DNA from: Cellulomonas xylanilytica
GTDB taxonomy: Bacteria > Actinomycetota > Actinomycetes > Actinomycetales > Cellulomonadaceae
Assembly (NCBI RefSeq): GCF_007989805.1
Contig: NZ_BJUB01000003.1
Coordinates: 62,001-126,000, forward strand
Reading direction: 5' to 3'
DNA length: 64,000 bases
The position numbers were made by a program, and so were the translations under genes. The notes below the pieces were generated by a model that was given only the letters and a program-made list of their open reading frames with translations, ran no database searches and was not told the origin of the DNA. Of the stretch, positions 7,924 to 16,610 are shown in pieces; position 1 is the first letter of the stretch, and every line of letters begins with the position of its first letter.

Positions 7924-9170
7924 TGCGCCTCCGGCCCACCCCCCGCGGGATCGCCCTCGGGATCGCGGGGATCGTGGCTCTGCAGCTGGGCGTCGCGCTC
8001 GGCGCCGTCGACCTGGTCCGCATCGGCACCCTCGCGCTGCTGCTCGTCGTCGGTGCCGCCGTGGCGGTCGGTGTGCTCGACCCGGGCCGCGGCAGGCACC
8101 GCCTCAGCGTGCAGCGGCACGCGATCCCCAACCCGGTGCACGCCGGCGAGGAGGCCCTGATCGAGGTCGTGATCACCGCGACCGACCCCGCAGCCCGCGT
8201 CCGACTGGCGGGACTGAAGTTCGCCGAGCAGGCGGCCACCGAGCTCTCCGGCGGGAGGCCGCTGCGCGCCCGCGTGACCCGGGCACCGCGCCGCGTCACG
8301 GTGACCTACTCCGTGCAGGCCGCCCGGCGCGGTCGCTGGCCCCTCGGTCCGCTCGTCGTGACCCGCGGCGACCCGTTCGGCGTCGTGCGGACGTCCGCCA
8401 CGCTGGGCGAGCAGGCCGAGGTCTCCGTGTGGCCCGCCGTCGTCCCGCTGCCGACGCCGAGCGACGTGCTGGTGGGCGAGCCCGACCGCGTCGCCCTCGG
8501 CGCCCGCAGCCCGTCCACCGACGACGCGTCCCTGCGCGACTACCGCGAGGGCGACGACCTGCGGCGCGTGCACTGGAGCAGCAGCGCCCGCAAGGGCGCC
8601 CTCATGGTCCGCTCCGACGAGCGCGCCGGGATGCGGCCCGTCTCGGTGCTGCTCGACCTTCCCGTGCGCGCGACCAGCCTCGAGTGGTCCATCTCGCTGG
8701 CCGCCTCCATGTCGCTGGCCATGCTCGACGGCGGCCACCCCGTCCGGCTGGTCAGCGGCGGTCGGGACAACGTCGCCGCGTCGCCGCTCGGCTTCGTCCA
8801 CGACCGTTCCGGCCCCGGCGCCCGCAGCGCCCTCCTCGACCGCACCATCGACCTGGAGGCGCCGCGCTCGGCGGTCCAGGGCGAGGCCGCCCTCGTGTCG
8901 GCGGCGCACCTCCTGCACACCACGGAGGCGGGGGGCGAGATCGTGCTCGCGGTGCTGGGGCCCCTCGGCGCCTCCGCGCGCGCGGCCCTCGCCCACGTCG
9001 CCGACACCGCGCTCGCCTGGGCGGTCGTCCGCGCCGACACGCCCGCGCAGGAGGCGGAGGCGGAGCACACCGTCAAGGCCCTGCGCCGCGCCGGCTGGCG
9101 CGCGTGCCGGGTGACGCCCGGCGAACCGGTCGTCGACTGCTGGCTGCGCCTCCTGGGGTCGGCCCAGTGA
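7923..9170 (+). CDS. DUF58 domain-containing protein
   Basis: 415 aa. The N-terminus has two hydrophobic segments (IALGIAGIVALQLGVALGAV and a second at about residues 35-55), so it is membrane-anchored. The C-terminal half carries the DUF58 signature around DYREGDDLRRVHWSSSARKG, a region related to von Willebrand A folds. Its ATG overlaps the moxR stop (TGATG), and its own stop overlaps the next GTG start (GTGA), so translation is coupled. DUF58 proteins are the standard partners of MoxR ATPases and transglutaminase membrane proteins. The molecular role is not established; a role in envelope assembly is only inferred. Confidence 0.9.
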   Translation: MRLRPTPRGIALGIAGIVALQLGVALGAVDLVRIGTLALLLVVGAAVAVGVLDPGRGRHRLSVQRHAIPNPVHAGEEALIEVVITATDPAARVRLAGLKFAEQAATELSGGRPLRARVTRAPRRVTVTYSVQAARRGRWPLGPLVVTRGDPFGVVRTSATLGEQAEVSVWPAVVPLPTPSDVLVGEPDRVALGARSPSTDDASLRDYREGDDLRRVHWSSSARKGALMVRSDERAGMRPVSVLLDLPVRATSLEWSISLAASMSLAMLDGGHPVRLVSGGRDNVAASPLGFVHDRSGPGARSALLDRTIDLEAPRSAVQGEAALVSAAHLLHTTEAGGEIVLAVLGPLGASARAALAHVADTALAWAVVRADTPAQEAEAEHTVKALRRAGWRACRVTPGEPVVDCWLRLLGSAQ

Positions 9171-11464
9171 CCGGCCGCGTGCAACGCATCCCCCGCGGCC
9201 CCCGGTCCGCGCTCGGCTCCGCCCTGTGCGCGGCCGCGACCTGCGCGAGCCTCTTCGCGCTCACCGGCCTGATCGTGCGCGGCAGCTGGCTCGTCGCGAC
9301 GTGGTTGCTCGTCCTCGTCGTCGCCGCGGTCGTGATCGGTGTCCGCGCCGTGACGCGGTCCTGGTGGGCTCCCACGCTCGCCGGCACGCTCGTCGCCGCC
9401 GGCATCGTCCTGGTCCGGTACGGGGCACCTCCGGGGCGTCTCCAGGTGCTGCCCGACGCCGACTCGTTCGACCGGACGCTGGCGACCGCACGCGAGGGCG
9501 TCGCCGTCATCAACGCGTCGCTGGTGCCGATGCTCGGGGTGCGGCCCACGGAGCTCCTCGTCGCCGTCGGTGCGGTCGCCGTCTTCCTGGTGGCCGACCT
9601 CCTCGCGATCGGCCTCGGCGCGCCCGCACTGTCGGGGCTCGCGTTCGCCGCCCTGTGGACGCCCGCGATCATCCTGGGGTTCCCGGCCAGCGGCTGGTCG
9701 ATCGCGTGGACCAGCCTGTTCTACCTGCTCCTGCTCGCCCTCAGCGCCGCGCCCCCCACCGCGCACAGCGACCGGGGCCGTCGGACGGGCGTGGCGGTGC
9801 TGTGCTCGGTCTCCCTCATCGTGGCCACCCTCGTGGCCGGTCCAGCGGTCGCCGCGTTCCCCGGCTGGGCGACCATGCGGATGCCCACCTTCGGCACCGG
9901 CCCCGTCGGGCCCATGTCCCTCAGCGACGACCTCGACCTGCGCGAGAGCCTGGGCACCCGGTCGGGGCAGATCGTGCTGCGGTACTCCGTCACCCCCGTG
10001 GAGGGCGCACCGCAGGAGGACACGGCGACCGACCCGTCGGCCTCGCCCAGCGCGTCCAGCGCACCCGCCGTGTCCGCCAACGACGTCGGACCGCTGCGTG
10101 CCTTCACGCTGACCACGTTCGACGGCGCCACGTGGGACCGGTCCGACTCGCTCGACCTGACCACGTGGGACCCGGCGACCCTCCTGTCGTCCGACCCGGA
10201 GATCCGCGGGACCTCACCGGACGCCGACCGCGGGTCGCTCGCGGACGTCCAGGTCGAGGTCGCCAACCTGCGCGAGCGGCGCCTGCCGGTGAGCACCTTC
10301 CCGCGCACCGTGGCCGTGACCGGCGGCTGGGAGTACGACCCGGCCCGCGACGAGGTCGTCGGCCGGCGCGGCACGTTCGACGGCATGACGTACGCGATGC
10401 AGGTCGAGGTCCCCTCGCTCACCAAGGACGACCTCGCCGACGCCGAGGTGGGCGACCCGGACGACGGCGGTGCGTCGCTCGAGGTGCCGCAGACCTCCCG
10501 CACGGACGACGTCGCCGCGCTGGCGCGCGAGATCACCGCCGACGCCACGACCCCCTACGAGCAGGCCATGGCGCTGCAGACGTTCTTCCGCGCCACGACG
10601 AACTTCACGTACGACACGCGCGTGGCCCCCTCCCGGTCCGACGACGCCGTCTGGGACTTCATGCAGTCGACCCGCGGGTACTGCGTGCAGTTCGCCACCT
10701 CGATGGCGATCATGGCGCGCACCCTCGACATCCCCGCCCGGGTGGGCGTCGGGTTCCTGCCGGGCGAGTCGGACCGCAACGGCAGCTACGTCGTCTCGGG
10801 CCAGCGGTCGCACGCCTGGCCGGAGCTGTTCTTCGAGGACTACGGGTGGGTCCGGTTCGAGCCGACGCCCGCCGTGCAGACGAGCGCGCCGCCCACCTGG
10901 GCCGACCCGTTCACCGGCGTCTCCGCGCCGGACAGCCGACCGGACGAGATGATCCCGGCGCCCGCACCCGGCGTCACATCGTCGGCCGCGCCGGGTGGGC
11001 AGTCGACGTCCACCGGCACGCAGGACGAGGAGCAGGCCTGGCTGCCGGTCGCGATCACCGTCGCGATCGTGCTGGCGGTCGCGTCCCTCGGTCTGGCGCT
11101 GGTCCGTCGCCGCTCCCTGCTGCGCGGCGACCTCACCCCGGAGCGTGCGTGGCTGCGTGCCCGCCGCCGGCTGGGTGCGCGCGGGGTCACCTGGACGGAC
11201 GCCGACTCACCGCGCACGGTCGTCGCGTCCGTGCACGAGCAGCTGCGCCAGGCGGCGGGGGCACCGCTGACGGGCGCGTCGGCCGAGGCTCTGGAGTCGT
11301 TGGCCCGGACGGTCGAGCGCGAGCGCTACGCGCGGGTCCAGCCCGAGGTGGACCCGGCCGTCCTGGCTGGGTGGGTCGACGAGGTGATGAGCGGGGTGGA
11401 GACCCTGCTCAGCGACCGCTCTCGCCGCGGCGCCGTTCCCAGCGCTCCTCGAGACGGGACATGA
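9167..11464 (+). CDS. Transglutaminase-like membrane protein (DUF3488 plus TgpA-type domain)
   Basis: 765 aa starting at a GTG that overlaps the DUF58 stop. The first ~220 residues form several membrane helices (DUF3488/TgpA_N type), followed by an extracytoplasmic region and a transglutaminase-core domain. The catalytic cysteine lies in RGYCVQFATSMAIMAR, the histidine in GQRSHAWPELFFEDYGW, with the acid in the following WVRFEPTP region. A Pro/Ser/Thr-rich linker and one further membrane helix (LPVAITVAIVLAVASLGLALV) precede a cytoplasmic C-terminal part. The 3' end overlaps the convergent DUF3040 gene by 56 bp. The family could act as a peptidase or acyltransferase; the substrate is unknown. 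Confidence 0.9.
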   Translation: MTGRVQRIPRGPRSALGSALCAAATCASLFALTGLIVRGSWLVATWLLVLVVAAVVIGVRAVTRSWWAPTLAGTLVAAGIVLVRYGAPPGRLQVLPDADSFDRTLATAREGVAVINASLVPMLGVRPTELLVAVGAVAVFLVADLLAIGLGAPALSGLAFAALWTPAIILGFPASGWSIAWTSLFYLLLLALSAAPPTAHSDRGRRTGVAVLCSVSLIVATLVAGPAVAAFPGWATMRMPTFGTGPVGPMSLSDDLDLRESLGTRSGQIVLRYSVTPVEGAPQEDTATDPSASPSASSAPAVSANDVGPLRAFTLTTFDGATWDRSDSLDLTTWDPATLLSSDPEIRGTSPDADRGSLADVQVEVANLRERRLPVSTFPRTVAVTGGWEYDPARDEVVGRRGTFDGMTYAMQVEVPSLTKDDLADAEVGDPDDGGASLEVPQTSRTDDVAALAREITADATTPYEQAMALQTFFRATTNFTYDTRVAPSRSDDAVWDFMQSTRGYCVQFATSMAIMARTLDIPARVGVGFLPGESDRNGSYVVSGQRSHAWPELFFEDYGWVRFEPTPAVQTSAPPTWADPFTGVSAPDSRPDEMIPAPAPGVTSSAAPGGQSTSTGTQDEEQAWLPVAITVAIVLAVASLGLALVRRRSLLRGDLTPERAWLRARRRLGARGVTWTDADSPRTVVASVHEQLRQAAGAPLTGASAEALESLARTVERERYARVQPEVDPAVLAGWVDEVMSGVETLLSDRSRRGAVPSAPRDGT

Positions 11465-11804
11465 AGCCCGGCTTCTGACGTGCCGTCGGCTTGACCTTGC
11501 CGTCGCTCTGCACGACGCCGTGCGGACCCGACCGGGGGCCGGACGCGCGGTGCGGTGCGGCGAACGCGAACGCCACGGCGGCGAACATCACCACGAAGCC
11601 GATGACCCCGAGCCACGGCAGGCTGTTCGCAGCGCCGAGCACGAGCAGCAGCAGACCGACGGACGCACCGACTCCCGCGATGACGTATCGGCCGAACGGG
11701 CGGTGCCCGCGCTGGGTCAGCGTGTTCGCGAGCCGAGGATCGTCAGAGGTCAACTGCCGTTCCATCTGCTCGAGCACGCGCTGCTCGTACTCGGAGAGAG
11801 GCAT
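11409..11804 (-). CDS. DUF3040 domain-containing membrane protein
   Basis: A 131-aa protein beginning MPLSEYEQRVLEQMERQL, the hallmark of the actinobacterial DUF3040 family. Residues 15-31 (LTSDDPRLANTLTQRGH) are conserved in the family. Two hydrophobic segments (YVIAGVGASVGLLLLVLGA and LGVIGFVVMFAAVAFAFA) make it a small integral membrane protein with a basic C-terminal tail. It lies 39 bp downstream of the dinB-like gene on the same strand and may be in its operon, and its 3' end overlaps the transglutaminase gene on the other strand. Function is not known. Confidence 0.85.
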   Translation of the reverse strand: MPLSEYEQRVLEQMERQLTSDDPRLANTLTQRGHRPFGRYVIAGVGASVGLLLLVLGAANSLPWLGVIGFVVMFAAVAFAFAAPHRASGPRSGPHGVVQSDGKVKPTARQKPGFMSRLEERWERRRGESGR

Positions 11805-11843
11805 CCTGACCCCCGTTGTCAGCTAGTGGACCTGTCTTCCGGC

Positions 11844-13124
11844 TCAGGATAGATCCGCCGGAACGAAGGTGGTAGTCGAGCGGGAGGATACTCCACCTGC
11901 CTGGGAGGCTCCGGCGCGGACCGGTCGGCTCGAGGGCACCCCGCGCACCCGGTCCACGGGCTGTCCTGCCGTCCTGCGCTCCCCCGCCGGCTCCTCCGCC
12001 GCCTCGTCCCACCGGGGCCGCCGGACGGTCGTCGGGACCCGGGAGAGCTCGCCCGCACGCACCCCCACGAGGCGGACGTGCAGCCCGCGCAGGTCGACGC
12101 CCGCCATCAGCTCACGGGCGACGAGGAACAGCTCCCTGCCGCCGTCCGTCGGGGTCACCAAGGTCCGGGAGCGCGCCAGCGTCCGGGCGTCGCTGGTGCC
12201 GATCTGCACGATGATCGTGCGCGTGACCAGGCCCTTCGCACGCATCCGGGCGGCACACCGGTCCGTGAGCTCCCGCACCTTCTCCTCCACGACGGTGAGG
12301 TCGGACACGTCGGTCGGGAAGGTCTCGTCGACGCCGATCGACCGCTCCCGGCAGCCCGGGGTGACCGGGCGCGGGTCCCTCCCCCACGCCAGGTCGACGA
12401 GGTGCGCACCCGCCACCGTGCCGACTGCGCGCTGGACGATCGACACCTCGGTGTCCGCCAGCTCCGCGAGCGTCGTGATCCCCCGGCGCGCCAACGCTGC
12501 CTCCGTCTTTTCACCCACGCACCAGAGTGCCCCGACGGGCAGCACGCGCAGGAACGCACGCGTCGCCGGTCGAGGGACCACCAGGACGCCGTCCGGCCGA
12601 GCGTGCGCCGACGCGAGCCGGGCGACCAGCTTGGTGGAGCCGATCCCGACGGAGCAGGTGATGCCGAGCTGCTGCCGGACCCGGGTCCGGATCAGCTCCG
12701 CGATCGCCGTGGGTGGTCCCCACCGGCGGCGGGCTCCCGTCACGTCCAGGAACGCCTCGCCGACACCCACGTGCTCGACCAGCACCGTGATGTCACCGAG
12801 CAGCCGCAGGAAGCCCGCGGAGACCTCGGCGTACGCGTGGTGGTCCGGGGTGACGACGACCGCCTGCGGGCACAGCTGCAGGGCCGTCGCCATCGGCATC
12901 TCCGGCCGGACGCCGAACGCCCGCGCCTCGTCCGTCGCCGCGACGACGACGCCTCGGGAGGCCTCGCCCACGATCACCGGCCGGCCACGCAGCTGCGGCC
13001 GACGAGCGAGCTCGACCGAGGCGACGAACGCATCGAGCTCGACGTGCAGGATGGCGCGACCCGGAGTGCCGCCTGTCCCCTCGCCCTGCTGCCCCGAGGC
13101 CTCTGCCCGGGGTCCGCGGCTCAT
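11844..13124 (-). CDS. Y-family DNA polymerase (DinB/ImuB-like) with altered catalytic residues
   Basis: 426 aa with the Y-family palm/fingers (HVELDAFVASVE, GEASRGVVVAATDEARAFGVRPEMPMATALQLCP), thumb helix-hairpin-helix and little-finger domains. The metal-binding residues of DinB are changed: the first Asp (E. coli Asp8) is Glu29 in HVELD, and Asp103 is Gly122 in VGEAFLDV, although the adjacent Glu123 is kept. The steric-gate Phe13 is Val34. No QLSLF-type clamp motif is visible in the basic, disordered C-terminal tail. ImuB proteins of the mycobacterial mutasome are likewise non-catalytic Y-family members, so an accessory role is more likely than an active polymerase IV. It follows the HEPN gene, downstream of a LexA box. 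Confidence 0.85.
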   Translation of the reverse strand: MSRGPRAEASGQQGEGTGGTPGRAILHVELDAFVASVELARRPQLRGRPVIVGEASRGVVVAATDEARAFGVRPEMPMATALQLCPQAVVVTPDHHAYAEVSAGFLRLLGDITVLVEHVGVGEAFLDVTGARRRWGPPTAIAELIRTRVRQQLGITCSVGIGSTKLVARLASAHARPDGVLVVPRPATRAFLRVLPVGALWCVGEKTEAALARRGITTLAELADTEVSIVQRAVGTVAGAHLVDLAWGRDPRPVTPGCRERSIGVDETFPTDVSDLTVVEEKVRELTDRCAARMRAKGLVTRTIIVQIGTSDARTLARSRTLVTPTDGGRELFLVARELMAGVDLRGLHVRLVGVRAGELSRVPTTVRRPRWDEAAEEPAGERRTAGQPVDRVRGVPSSRPVRAGASQAGGVSSRSTTTFVPADLS

Positions 13125-13170
13125 GGCGCGGCGGGAACGTCGGACCCGGCACGGAGACCGCTCCTGGCGC

Positions 13171-13638
13171 TCACGACGCCCGGGAGACGCGCATGCTCAG
13201 CGTGCGGCCTGCGACGGCACCCGCCCCACCGAGCACGAGGTCGCGGACCGCGTCGACGAAGTCCTCGGCCGCGCAGACGGCCTCCTCGGCCCGGGCCGGC
13301 CCGACCAGCTCGAAGCGTCCGGCATCGACCGCCGCACGAAGGGCCGCCGCCTCGGCGAAGTACGTCGACCAGGAGCCGAGCTCCGGCGCGACCGCTCCGA
13401 GCATGCTCCAGACCGTGCGTGGCGCACGCCGTCCCGACGGCGTCCCGCGGGCGGCGACGACCGCCGCCCCGGCGCGCAGCGCCGCGAGGTGCGCGTGCGA
13501 GAGCTGCTCCCACGGTTCGGGCGAGAACTGCGCGGCGACGAGCTCGGCGTCCGCACGGGCGAGGAGCTCGATGACGCGCGCGGGAAGCGGCGCGACGATC
13601 GACTCTGCCGAGTCCCGCCGCTCGAGCTGCTGCTGCAT
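13171..13638 (-). CDS. SAV_6107-type HEPN domain protein
   Basis: About 155 aa, all-helical in appearance (alternating Ala/Leu/Glu runs such as RVIELLARADAELVAA and HAHLAALRAGAAVVAAR), matching the SAV_6107-type HEPN family of actinobacteria. The ATG at 13638 is preceded by GGAGAGG; a longer frame up to 13707 would run across the LexA box and is rejected. It lies 46 bp upstream of the Y-family polymerase gene and seems to share its SOS-controlled promoter. The typical RNase-HEPN Rx4-6H motif is not obvious, so I make no nuclease claim. Role unknown; a link to damage tolerance is inferred from regulation and neighbour. Confidence 0.75.
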   Translation of the reverse strand: MQQQLERRDSAESIVAPLPARVIELLARADAELVAAQFSPEPWEQLSHAHLAALRAGAAVVAARGTPSGRRAPRTVWSMLGAVAPELGSWSTYFAEAAALRAAVDAGRFELVGPARAEEAVCAAEDFVDAVRDLVLGGAGAVAGRTLSMRVSRAS

Positions 13639-13682
13639 CTCGACCTCTCCTCTCGCCGTTGCCGTCGTGTGTCTCACCAGTA

Positions 13683-13698
13683 TCGAACACCTGTTCGA
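13683..13698. promoter_or_regulatory. LexA (SOS) box
   Basis: TCGAACACCTGTTCGA, a near-perfect palindrome that matches the actinobacterial/Bacillus-type SOS consensus CGAACN4GTTCG at every fixed position. It is 45 bp upstream of the HEPN gene (minus) and 39 bp upstream of the spermidine-synthase-like gene (plus), so it could control either or both. lexA itself is in this window. Confidence 0.88.
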
Positions 13699-13725
13699 TC
13701 GCGTCAAGCGCCCGGTCGGGCGCCG

Positions 13726-13731
13726 TAGCGT
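13726..13731 (+). promoter_or_regulatory. Candidate -10 of a leaderless transcript (spermidine-synthase-like gene)
   Basis: TAGCGT followed by 6 nt and then the ATG at 13738. The nearby LexA box ends 27 bp upstream of this hexamer, close to where a -35 contact would fall. Confidence 0.5.
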
Positions 13732-13737
13732 GGGGTC

Positions 13738-14616
13738 ATGGCCGCCCGCGACCGCTCCGCCCGACGCACCTCAGCCTCGCACCGGCCACCCACACGCACC
13801 GCGGCCAGAGGGCTCTGGCCGACCGGCCCGGTGACCATTCCCACCGGCACCGTCGAGCTGGTCCGCGACCTCGACGACCCGGACGGCGTCACCGTGCTGG
13901 TCAACGGGGTGCCCAGCTCCTACCTCGACCTCGTCGACCCCACCCGGCTGGTGTTCGAGTACATGCAGCAGATGGCGGCGGTCATCGACCGGGTCGGCGA
14001 CGCGGGCGGCGCCCTCGACGTGGTCCACCTCGGCGCGGCAGGCTGCGCACTGGCGCGCGCGGTCGATGCCACACGCCCCGGCTCACGTCAGCTGGCCGTC
14101 GAGCTCGACACCGGTCTGCCGGAGCTGGTGCGCGGCTGGTTCGACCTGCCACGCTCCCCCGCGCTGCGGATCCGCGCCGGCGACGCCCGGGCCGAGCTGT
14201 CGGGGCTGCCCGACGCGTCCGCGGACGTGGTCGTGCGGGACGTCTTCGCGGGCAGCACGACGCCGGACCACGTCCGCACGCGCGAGATGGTCGCGCAGGT
14301 GGCACGGGTGCTGCGCCCCGGTGGGGTCTACCTGGCCAACTGCGCGGACCGGCCGCCGCTGGCGGGCGCCAGGTCCGAGGCCGCGACGCTGCGCGAGGCG
14401 TTCGCCGACGTCGCGGTGATCGCCGAGCCGGGGCTCCTGCGCGGTCGTGGCTACGGGAACGTCGTCCTCGCGGCCACCGACGACCTCGACGTCCTGGGCA
14501 CGGCAGCGCTCGCGCGCGCCGTCCGCAGCCTCCCCGCACCCGCGCGGCTGCTGCACGGCGACGAGGTCATCGCGTTCGTCGGCAGCGCCGTACCGCTGAG
14601 CGACCCACCGGCATGA
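13738..14616 (+). CDS. Spermidine synthase-like class I SAM methyltransferase-fold protein
   Basis: 292 aa with a Rossmann methyltransferase fold of the spermidine-synthase (SpeE) type. Visible features are the SAM/decarboxy-SAM loop DVVHLGAAGCALARAV, ELDTGLPELV, RIRAGDARAEL and the strand DVVVRDVFAG, then LRPGGVYLANCADRP. These resemble the spermidine-synthase-like proteins common in actinobacteria, many of which have no proven polyamine activity. The ATG at 13738 follows a leaderless-type -10. A strong hairpin closes the gene just after the stop. It is divergent from the SOS-controlled HEPN gene and shares its upstream region. A true aminopropyltransferase function is uncertain. Confidence 0.78.
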   Translation: MAARDRSARRTSASHRPPTRTAARGLWPTGPVTIPTGTVELVRDLDDPDGVTVLVNGVPSSYLDLVDPTRLVFEYMQQMAAVIDRVGDAGGALDVVHLGAAGCALARAVDATRPGSRQLAVELDTGLPELVRGWFDLPRSPALRIRAGDARAELSGLPDASADVVVRDVFAGSTTPDHVRTREMVAQVARVLRPGGVYLANCADRPPLAGARSEAATLREAFADVAVIAEPGLLRGRGYGNVVLAATDDLDVLGTAALARAVRSLPAPARLLHGDEVIAFVGSAVPLSDPPA

Positions 14617-14617
14617 C

Positions 14618-14649
14618 GAAGGGCCGCACCCGGACGGGTGCGGCCCTTC
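14618..14649. terminator. Bidirectional terminator hairpin
   Basis: Perfect 15-bp stem GAAGGGCCGCACCCG with a 2-nt loop, directly between the convergent spermidine-synthase-like gene and the cold-shock gene. There is no long T tract, as usual in high-GC genomes. Confidence 0.85.
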
Positions 14650-14658
14650 GACACGAGA

Positions 14659-14862
14659 TCAGATCGGGCGGACGCTCTCGGCCTGCGGCCCCTTGGCGCC
14701 CTGCGTGATCTCGAACTCGACGCGCTGGCCCTCGTCGAGGCTGCGGTAGCCCGAGGAGTCGATCGCGGAGTAGTGGACGAAGACGTCGGCACCGCCGCCG
14801 TCCTGGGCGATGAACCCGAAGCCCTTCTCAGCGTTGAACCACTTGACAGCACCCTGTGCCAT
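14659..14862 (-). CDS. Cold-shock protein (CspA family)
   Basis: 67-aa single cold-shock domain: a nucleic-acid-binding OB fold that unwinds RNA secondary structure. The RNP1 motif KGFGFIAQD and RNP2 DVFVHYSAI are both present, with the typical start [14 protein letters not shown]. The ATG at 14862 has AAGGAAA upstream. A longer frame upstream has no family similarity. The 271 bp upstream (14863-15133) contain no gene and probably hold the promoter and a 5' leader; I could not define the elements. Confidence 0.95.
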   Translation of the reverse strand: MAQGAVKWFNAEKGFGFIAQDGGGADVFVHYSAIDSSGYRSLDEGQRVEFEITQGAKGPQAESVRPI

Positions 14863-15133
14863 GTTCGTTTCCTTCTGTCCCACCGGTGACGGCGCGGACC
14901 TTCTGCCTACGCCGTGCCGCAATGCCTCACGTCCTGCACCGGGTGGCCCAGCCGAGGACGACTGGTCGGAACCGACCCCCGGGCGTGGCCCGGATCGCGG
15001 CGCCTGTCGAGCGTGCCGGTCAAGCGAGTACGTCACTGCAACGTGTGCATCCTTCCATCGGGGCTGCGGCCTGCGCCACGCTTTCGCCCTGTCGGCTCAC
15101 ACGCTTTGACAACGATCTGGTAAAGGTCCGGCC

Positions 15134-16069
15134 TCAGGCGGGGCCGCTGTCGTCGCCCTGCTGGGCCAGGAACCGCTCGAACTCGGCCCCCAGCTCGTCG
15201 GCGGTCGGCAGCTCGGTCGAGCCCGCGAGCAGGCTGGTGCGGCCGATGTTGCGCGTGAACGAGTCGTACTGCTCCTCCAGCGCGTGCACCACGGCGGCGA
15301 CGTCCTCCGAGCCGGTGACCTGCCGGTCGATCTCCTGCATCGCCTCGTCGGCGGCCGCGGTCAGCGCGGCGACCTGCAGGTCCAGACCCGTCGCACGCTC
15401 GACGTTGGTCAGCGCCGCCTGGCTGGCCTGCGGGAAGGCGGACTGCGCGAGGTAGTGCGGCACGTGCACGGCGAACCCGACGGCGTCGTGCCCGGACTGG
15501 CCCAGCCGCAGCTCCAGCAGCGCGCTCGCGCTGGCGGGCACCTGGACCGTGCCGAACCATGACGTGTGGTCGGCGACGAGCTCGGGCCGCGTGGCGTGCG
15601 CCGTGACGGAGAGCGGCCGCGTGTGCGGGATGCCCATGGGGATGCCGTGCACGCCGACGGTCAGCGGGACGTCGAACCGCTCGACGATCTGCCGGACGGC
15701 GGCCACGTATCGCTCCCACTGCACGTCGGGCTCGACGCCGTGCAGCAGCAGGAACGGGACACCGGCGGCGTCCTGGACCAGGTCGACGACCAGCTCGGGC
15801 TCCGCGTACGACGACCAGGTGGTCTGGTCGAACGTCATGACCGGCCGTCGCGACCGGTAGTCCAGGAGCTGGTCGACGTCGAACGTCGCCAGGCGCGTCG
15901 TGGGCAGCTCGTCGACCAGGTGCTCGGCGGCCAGCTGGCCGGCGTTCCCTGCGTCCACGAACCCGCGCACGGCGTGCACGAGCACGGGACCGGCGCCGTT
16001 GACCGTCCGCGCCTCGACCTGGGCGGCGACCTCGGGGTCGACGTCGTAGATCTCGCTCGGGTTCAGCAT
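15134..16069 (-). CDS. PAC2 family protein (proteasome assembly chaperone 2-like)
   Basis: 311 aa with the PAC2 fold seen in LVHAVRGFVDAGNAGQLAAEHLV near the N-terminus, then YRSRRPVMTFDQTTW, LLLHGVEPDVQWERY and a PMGIPHTRPLSVTAHAT stretch. Actinobacteria carry one or more PAC2 proteins; their function is not settled, though relation to eukaryotic proteasome-assembly chaperones is known. The start MLNPSEIYDVD (ATG 16069) fits relatives; the open frame 15 codons longer has no support. It is a single gene on the minus strand between the cold-shock gene and the response-regulator module. Confidence 0.85.
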   Translation of the reverse strand: MLNPSEIYDVDPEVAAQVEARTVNGAGPVLVHAVRGFVDAGNAGQLAAEHLVDELPTTRLATFDVDQLLDYRSRRPVMTFDQTTWSSYAEPELVVDLVQDAAGVPFLLLHGVEPDVQWERYVAAVRQIVERFDVPLTVGVHGIPMGIPHTRPLSVTAHATRPELVADHTSWFGTVQVPASASALLELRLGQSGHDAVGFAVHVPHYLAQSAFPQASQAALTNVERATGLDLQVAALTAAADEAMQEIDRQVTGSEDVAAVVHALEEQYDSFTRNIGRTSLLAGSTELPTADELGAEFERFLAQQGDDSGPA

Positions 16070-16148
16070 GGGTGTGCGCTCACTTCCGTCCGGGTTACCC
16101 GGGACAACGCCCACCCGCCACGAGTTCTTCCCGCTCGACCGGTTCCGG

Positions 16149-16607
16149 TCAGCGACCGGGCAGGCGGACGACCTCGACGAAGAACTCGTCGATCTGCCGG
16201 ACGACCTCGATGAACCGGTCGAAGTCCACCGGCTTGGTGACGTAGGCGTTGGCGTGCAGCGAGTAGCTGCGCACCACGTCCTCCTCCGACTCCGAGGTGG
16301 TCAGCACGACGACCGGGATCGAGCGCAGGTTGGCGTCCGCCTTGAGGGCCTGCAGGACCTCACGGCCGTCCATCTTCGGCAGGTTGAGGTCGAGCAGCAC
16401 GAGGTCCGGCGTGGGCGCGTCCGCGTGCTCTCCCTCCTTGCGCAGGAACTGCAGGGCGCTGACGCCGTCGGAGACGACGGAGAGGCGGTTGCGCAGCTTG
16501 TTGTCCTCGAACGCCTCGCGGGTCATGAGCACGTCGCCCGGGTCGTCCTCGACCAGGAGGACGTCGATGATCTTGGTGCTGTTCGGCACGGGGGTGTCTC
16601 CGTTCAC
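16149..16607 (-). CDS. Single-domain response regulator (Rcp1/CheY type)
   Basis: 152 aa, only a receiver domain and no output domain. The acidic pocket is in VEDDPGD, the phosphorylated Asp is in [11 protein letters not shown], the Thr/Ser switch in [11 protein letters not shown] and the Lys in YVTKPVDF. This form (with [13 protein letters not shown]) is typical of Rcp1-like regulators that partner phytochrome-type or CHASE histidine kinases. The histidine kinase gene ends 3 bp upstream, so the two are surely co-transcribed. It likely relays phosphate to another protein, or acts by protein contact. Confidence 0.9.
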   Translation of the reverse strand: MNGDTPVPNSTKIIDVLLVEDDPGDVLMTREAFEDNKLRNRLSVVSDGVSALQFLRKEGEHADAPTPDLVLLDLNLPKMDGREVLQALKADANLRSIPVVVLTTSESEEDVVRSYSLHANAYVTKPVDFDRFIEVVRQIDEFFVEVVRLPGR

Positions 16608-16610
16608 GGC

